Shown here piece by piece: positions 59,986-64,000 of a stretch of DNA of 64,000 nucleotides. The stretch spans positions 22,906,758 to 22,970,757 of the forward strand of contig CM073323.1 of the NCBI GenBank assembly GCA_037043015.1, written 5' to 3'. The position numbers were made by a program, and so were the translations under genes. Position 1 is the first letter of the stretch. Each line of letters opens with the position of its first letter. Below the pieces are notes generated by a model that saw only the letters and a program-made list of their open reading frames with translations, had not been told where the DNA came from and did not search any database. This DNA is from Bryum argenteum. Taxonomy: Eukaryota; Streptophyta; Bryopsida; Bryales; Bryaceae.

Positions 59986-60268
59986 AAATTATCAGATCAT
60001 ATACATATATCGTACCACCATAGCAAGTTCGGTCCTCAAGAAATGAATATTTATTTTTTTTGAAAAAATAAGGTTCGCCTGCCAAAAATAGATTTTTTTG
60101 AAATTAGATCTTTTGTTTTTTTGGTATAATTTCCTAACTTTTGAATACCCTTTTGTCACAATAAAGCCGTTTTCCCAACTTTTCGTTCCTCCTAGCTTGT
60201 AATTTCTAAATTTTTTTTTGTTTTTCAAAAATGAAATTATTTATGACCGAACCTACTATGGTGATACC

Positions 60269-60269
<1 letters not shown>

Positions 60270-60323
<54 letters not shown>
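60270..60323. repeat. (TA)27 microsatellite
   Basis: Uninterrupted TA dinucleotide repeat of 54 bases. Confidence 0.95.
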
Positions 60324-60327
<4 letters not shown>

Positions 60328-61891
60328 TATTTTTGATCAAATGATATGAAACAAAATTGAATCAATTACAACTCTTCTTCATCGATATGTAACTTTCTTA
60401 CAAAGTCTCATTAAGACTTAAAGTATAAAATTTTCCCCAGACTAGAAATTACCGGCTCACTTTTTAATTACTCACAGAAAGCCCTGTGATCAAAAGGTAT
60501 TATCAAAATGGTTCGAAATTCCATAGGTACAAACAAAACTTGTAAATAGTTACACGAATTTGATTGTAGCGCTTTGAAATGATATGCGAAAAATACTTCA
60601 AAATTATCTCACACTACTTCATTTCATCCGTAACTAAGAATGTGATTGGAAGAGATAGAATAATCATTCTATAACGTTTGAATAATTTGAAATATACTAC
60701 AATAGTATATGTTGTGTCCTCCTTACACTCACAAAAAAAAGAGTATTTGATTAATTTGTGAGTAAGGTCCCCTTGTCCCGATATGGTTAACCCCTAAAGA
60801 TACATAAAACCAAAAAAGGATTTTTGCTACTTCAAGCACCTCAGATAAAGGGGATTAATTAAAAGTAATATTTTGCCCAAGATTTTTACACGGTTCTTGT
60901 GCAAAGAGCAACAAAGTGCTTTGAATTCCTACAAAGTGTTAATGGTAAAATCTGCAAAACCAATTTTCAATTTAGAACCCTTATCTAGAAATATGTTTTT
61001 GCATGAATAGATTCTAGGAGCATCCTAGATCATGAAGAGCATCATCCCGCCATTGGTGCAATGACATCTAAGGATAGGTCGAACAAACACTTTATTCAGG
61101 CCGGCCTCTATAGAGGTTGGAGTTTCTCTTCTTCTGAAAAGCATCATTTCAAAGGTGGGTACATTTCATCACGATCCACTCCACAGAAATGAGGCTAAAC
61201 GCCGACACTCTAGGCCGATTTGCATGCAAATGATCTCATTAGAATCTTCGTAACATAGCGCAAGTCCATCGTGAAGAGTATTTTGAACTCTGCTTCTTCA
61301 ATTCACTACCACGGTGCGATTTCACCACCTGCAGGCCACATGTAAGCCCTCCGGCCGTACAGGATTAAGGTATATCGGAAATGTTGACACACATGCAATT
61401 CATGTGATTTCAATACTTCAATCAAGAAACTAGGAGTCAGTTACTCTGTCTAGGCCGGTCACTGTTCATGGATCGGGCAGCTGTCGCTAGAAGCGAGGCG
61501 GACAACATAGCGAAGCTAGCGCTCTGCTGGGTTTGGTAGATTGTTGGCGGTCGCCGTAGTGTGATACTGTGCTAGCTTTGAGCACCGGATGCAGGGCGCT
61601 CTGTGGGGGTTTCTTTCCTTTTCATGGTTCACCACTGCATTTATCTCAAATGGCGTGCGTGGTTGAGTTGGAATGTGGCAAGTCGGAACTTGGAGAATGT
61701 TTTATCGCACGCCCTCGAGGCGTCATTTTTGGAAGGTGAGGTAAGGGGCTGCCTTGAGCTCTAATTTGAGTTTCGATGTTGGCCAAGTTCGTGAAGAAAT
61801 AAAGTTAGGGCTTGTTTAGAGGGTATTCATATTTTGGTCGTGTCATTGATGAAGACCGGGTTTCACTTGTCCGTAGGCCAATCTACACAGT

Positions 61892-61983
61892 GGAAGAGCT
61901 CACCTTGCACTCGCTCCACAGTCCAACTTGACTGATTGAATATGCAAGGTGAGCTCTTCTTGTTCACTCGCTCCACAGTCCAA
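61892..61983. repeat. Direct and inverted short repeats
   Basis: CACTCGCTCCACAGTCCAAC occurs at 61908 and 61964, and GGAAGAGCTCACCTTGCA is followed by its complement at 61943-61960. Confidence 0.6.
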
Positions 61984-62237
61984 CCACGGTATAGAGCTCT
62001 TGAAGAACCTGCACAATTTGGAAATTACTTGTGGCTTCTCTTATTCGGCTTTCCGTTTCTTCTTTGTGTGATGGAACGGTGACATCGAATAATTAGCTAA
62101 TCTTCCACCTTTTGCACCAGAGTGGGGTGTCAGTTCCGCTTAAACCTTAAACCCTTAGCTCAGGACTCATTTTCATGGAATTAGCATTCAGGGTCCTTCG
62201 TGTAGAAGATGATTCTGGCAGTAATCCACATTGGCAA

Positions 62238-62502
62238 TACTAAAAACGAGAGAGGTTTGCAATGTTACAAAAATTGCTTTTGTGTAAACGTTGCTCAAGT
62301 CTAGACAGTAATGTTCTGGTACTTGCTTGAGCAACGTTCTAAGGAAAAGAAGTGCAACGTTTCCAACTAAATTGTAAATTATGTTGATTGGTGATGCGAT
62401 AACATTACTTATTTCCTTGCGAACGTTGCTCAAGCAAGTTCTAGAACATTGCTAAACTTGAGCAACATTTGAGAGAAAAATGTTGCAAGTTGTAGTAATG
62501 TG
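62238..62502. mobile_element. CACTA-type fold-back MITE, diverged copy
   Basis: Related to 57088-57352 (GGTTTGCAATGTTAC, CTTGCTTGAGCAACG, TTGCTCAAGCAAGTTC). Ends are eroded (AATACTAAAAA and TAGTAATG), so no target duplication can be read. Confidence 0.6.
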
Positions 62503-62933
62503 GTATTGCTATGAATCTGCTTGAATGGTATGTACGTATGAATCTGAAATTAGGGCTAAACTTTGCGTTTTTATGGTGTTGATGAAGAAATAGGAGATTA
62601 CCTTCGTGGGCTTCGAGATATTTGGATCTCGATTGCTCGAGGATTGCAAGGAGGCAATCTGGACTTAAAGGTCGCTGGTTTTGCTACGGAGGGCCTTTAG
62701 CCCTATCAACTTAGAGGTGGGTTTCTATTGTGTCTAGCGGACAATGATAACTTTCTATGGATGTACCACCTCATATTCTGCACCTCATATTCTGCCTCGT
62801 CGGCTCATTGGAACAATAGCGAGATGTGCCACTGGGGCCAGCTCTTAGTTGTGATTTATTTACATTTCTTGAGGATCATATCGGAGCGTTCACATATTGG
62901 AAAAAAACCTAGTCTGAAGACCTCCCCAACAGC

Positions 62934-64000
62934 ATGGTCATGGATTTGACCGCTTTATGCGACCGCTGTAACGCATTCGATGTTGAAGCAGTTGGCTACC
63001 ACGGACCTTTCCAGAGCAGACCCGTTTTGTATGGCCTAAGGGACCGTACACTTGACGAAATCATGCAAAATTTGGAGCAGTGCATTCTTTGCAGTAAAAT
63101 TGCCGAACTCTTCAGTGAATGGAACCTTCGACAGCGACCGCAGGCGAGTCCCAGTTTTCAAAACGTCAATGTCCAGGTAATGCCGTACTTTTTCGAAAGG
63201 TCAGATAAGAAGGCCATACTTTCGCGAATCCACGTCACTTTGAGCTTCCCAAAACCGTCTTCTGAGCTTGGCAAGGCCTATATCTCAATGCAGTTCCAGA
63301 AATGCAGTGAGCATCCCCCGGAAGTCTCAGAGGTATGCAAGAAAGAGTCTCTAGTCGAATGGGAAAGTGGAAAAAAACATGTGCCATATAATGCCCGTAT
63401 CAGGCCATTAATAGCGGAAACTAGACTTTTCCGCAAATGGAAGGAGTCTTGCTGTGCTATGCATGGCGATCATTGCAGCTTCATCTTCTCTGGAGGGCGG
63501 CCTGCTGGACTTCGACTCATTGATGTGGAGAAGCGATGTGTTGTAGACAGTGAGGATGACGGCAGTTATACGGCCTTAAGCTATGTCTGGGGTAAAGCAA
63601 AATTGCCTGAGCTGAGAAGCTCTACTAGTGAGCAATTCCGACAAGTGGGATCACTTTCGACAGAGGTGCTACCCTCGACCATTGACGATGCCATAGAAGT
63701 GACTCGCGGTCTCGGAGAAAAGTATATTTGGGTTGATTGTCTTTGCATTATGCAAGACGACGAGGCCGATAAGCTAAAGTTTTTTCCTCAAATGGACTCG
63801 ATCTTTGGATTTGCATCCGTCACAATTGTTGCAGCTGCAGGAAAAAATGCAAATGCAGGTCTTCCTGGCATCAAACCAGGTTCACGAACTTGCAAACAAT
63901 CACCTTTCAAAATCAAGAATTTATCGTTTTTGCGAACACTGGATCCAGAGGGGTCTGACCAGTCCTACGAATTTCGAGAAGAGAGGCGGCCTTCCTATCT
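62934..64000 (+). CDS. HET (heterokaryon incompatibility) domain protein, 5' part
   Basis: Open and intronless from ATG 62934 (a second ATG in frame at 62940) to the window end, 355 codons so far. The N-terminus has a possible metal-binding pair of CxxC motifs (C9/C12 and C50/C53). The HET core starts at residue 212 with YTALSYVWGKA, followed by LPSTIDDAIEVTRGLGEKYI, WVDCLCIMQDDEADK (from 266) and TIVAAAGKNANAGLPG (from 297). This three-block pattern is that of fungal HET proteins, which trigger cell death when genetically different hyphae fuse. HET domains are abundant in filamentous fungi, rare in plants, and fungus-derived copies have been reported in mosses. The intronless structure and GC content above the flanks agree with transfer from a fungus. 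The remainder lies outside the window. Confidence 0.85.
   Translation, partial: MVMDLTALCDRCNAFDVEAVGYHGPFQSRPVLYGLRDRTLDEIMQNLEQCILCSKIAELFSEWNLRQRPQASPSFQNVNVQVMPYFFERSDKKAILSRIHVTLSFPKPSSELGKAYISMQFQKCSEHPPEVSEVCKKESLVEWESGKKHVPYNARIRPLIAETRLFRKWKESCCAMHGDHCSFIFSGGRPAGLRLIDVEKRCVVDSEDDGSYTALSYVWGKAKLPELRSSTSEQFRQVGSLSTEVLPSTIDDAIEVTRGLGEKYIWVDCLCIMQDDEADKLKFFPQMDSIFGFASVTIVAAAGKNANAGLPGIKPGSRTCKQSPFKIKNLSFLRTLDPEGSDQSYEFREERRPSY

Larger units (their letters stand above)
57654..62933. other. 5.3 kb without recognised gene
   Basis: Holds a 123-bp satellite, short repeats and a MITE (listed separately). The GC-richer part 61.3-62.2 kb upstream of the HET gene may contain its promoter or leader exons, but no exon could be supported. 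Confidence 0.45.

Noticed and set aside
60786..60805. Family B terminus TTAACCCCTAAAGAT
   Set aside because: Single end without an inverted partner within several hundred bases; also a solitary one near 16554.

Overview
The window looks like nuclear DNA of a land plant, most likely a bryophyte (moss or liverwort). Intron-rich genes with GT..AG boundaries encode plant and chloroplast proteins (NdhS, CruP-like flavoprotein, MED20, a pathogen-related protein, a desiccation-related ferritin-like protein, a TLC membrane protein and a membrane-anchored cyclophilin). They sit in AT-rich DNA full of short transposons. A fungal-type HET-domain gene and a kinase/TIR locus also fit a bryophyte better than a flowering plant. 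The species is inference; nothing here names it. There are no operons, no rRNA or recognisable tRNA genes and no CRISPR array.

Layout. 1-9.6 kb: ndhS (+), a five-exon TLC gene (-), and a four-exon pathogen-related gene (-). 9.6-25.3 kb: almost 16 kb without a recognisable gene, holding at least eleven MITEs or fold-backs. 25.3-41.4 kb is the gene-dense core: cyclophilin (+), desiccation-related protein (+), MED20 (-), then a 4.2 kb nest of inverted repeats, then the sixteen-exon cruP gene (+). For these genes I assembled exons by hand. Reading phase closes across every junction, which is the main reason for confidence. 41.4-45.6 kb: gene-free. 45.6-50 kb: minus-strand exons for a helical/protein-kinase region and, 1.7 kb downstream, two tandem TIR domains that lack their own start codon; they are probably one gene. 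50-62.9 kb: repeats, satellites and an unidentified multi-exon gene cut by a CACTA-type MITE. 62.9-64 kb: the 5' part of a HET-domain gene that runs off the window.

The genes do not form one pathway. NdhS and CruP belong to chloroplast electron transport and photoprotection; the pathogen-related, kinase-TIR and HET genes are plausible defence or self/non-self components; MED20 is a transcription co-activator subunit.

The strongest unusual signals are: (1) the apparent helical-kinase-TIR-TIR architecture; (2) a fungal-type HET gene in a plant context; (3) many small elements flanked by TTAA with CCC-starting terminal inverted repeats, a signature usually linked to piggyBac; (4) six perfect heat-shock-element triads spaced in multiples of ten bases, placed upstream of a TATA box; (5) transposon insertions whose target-site duplications can be verified against an empty paralogous site inside the window.
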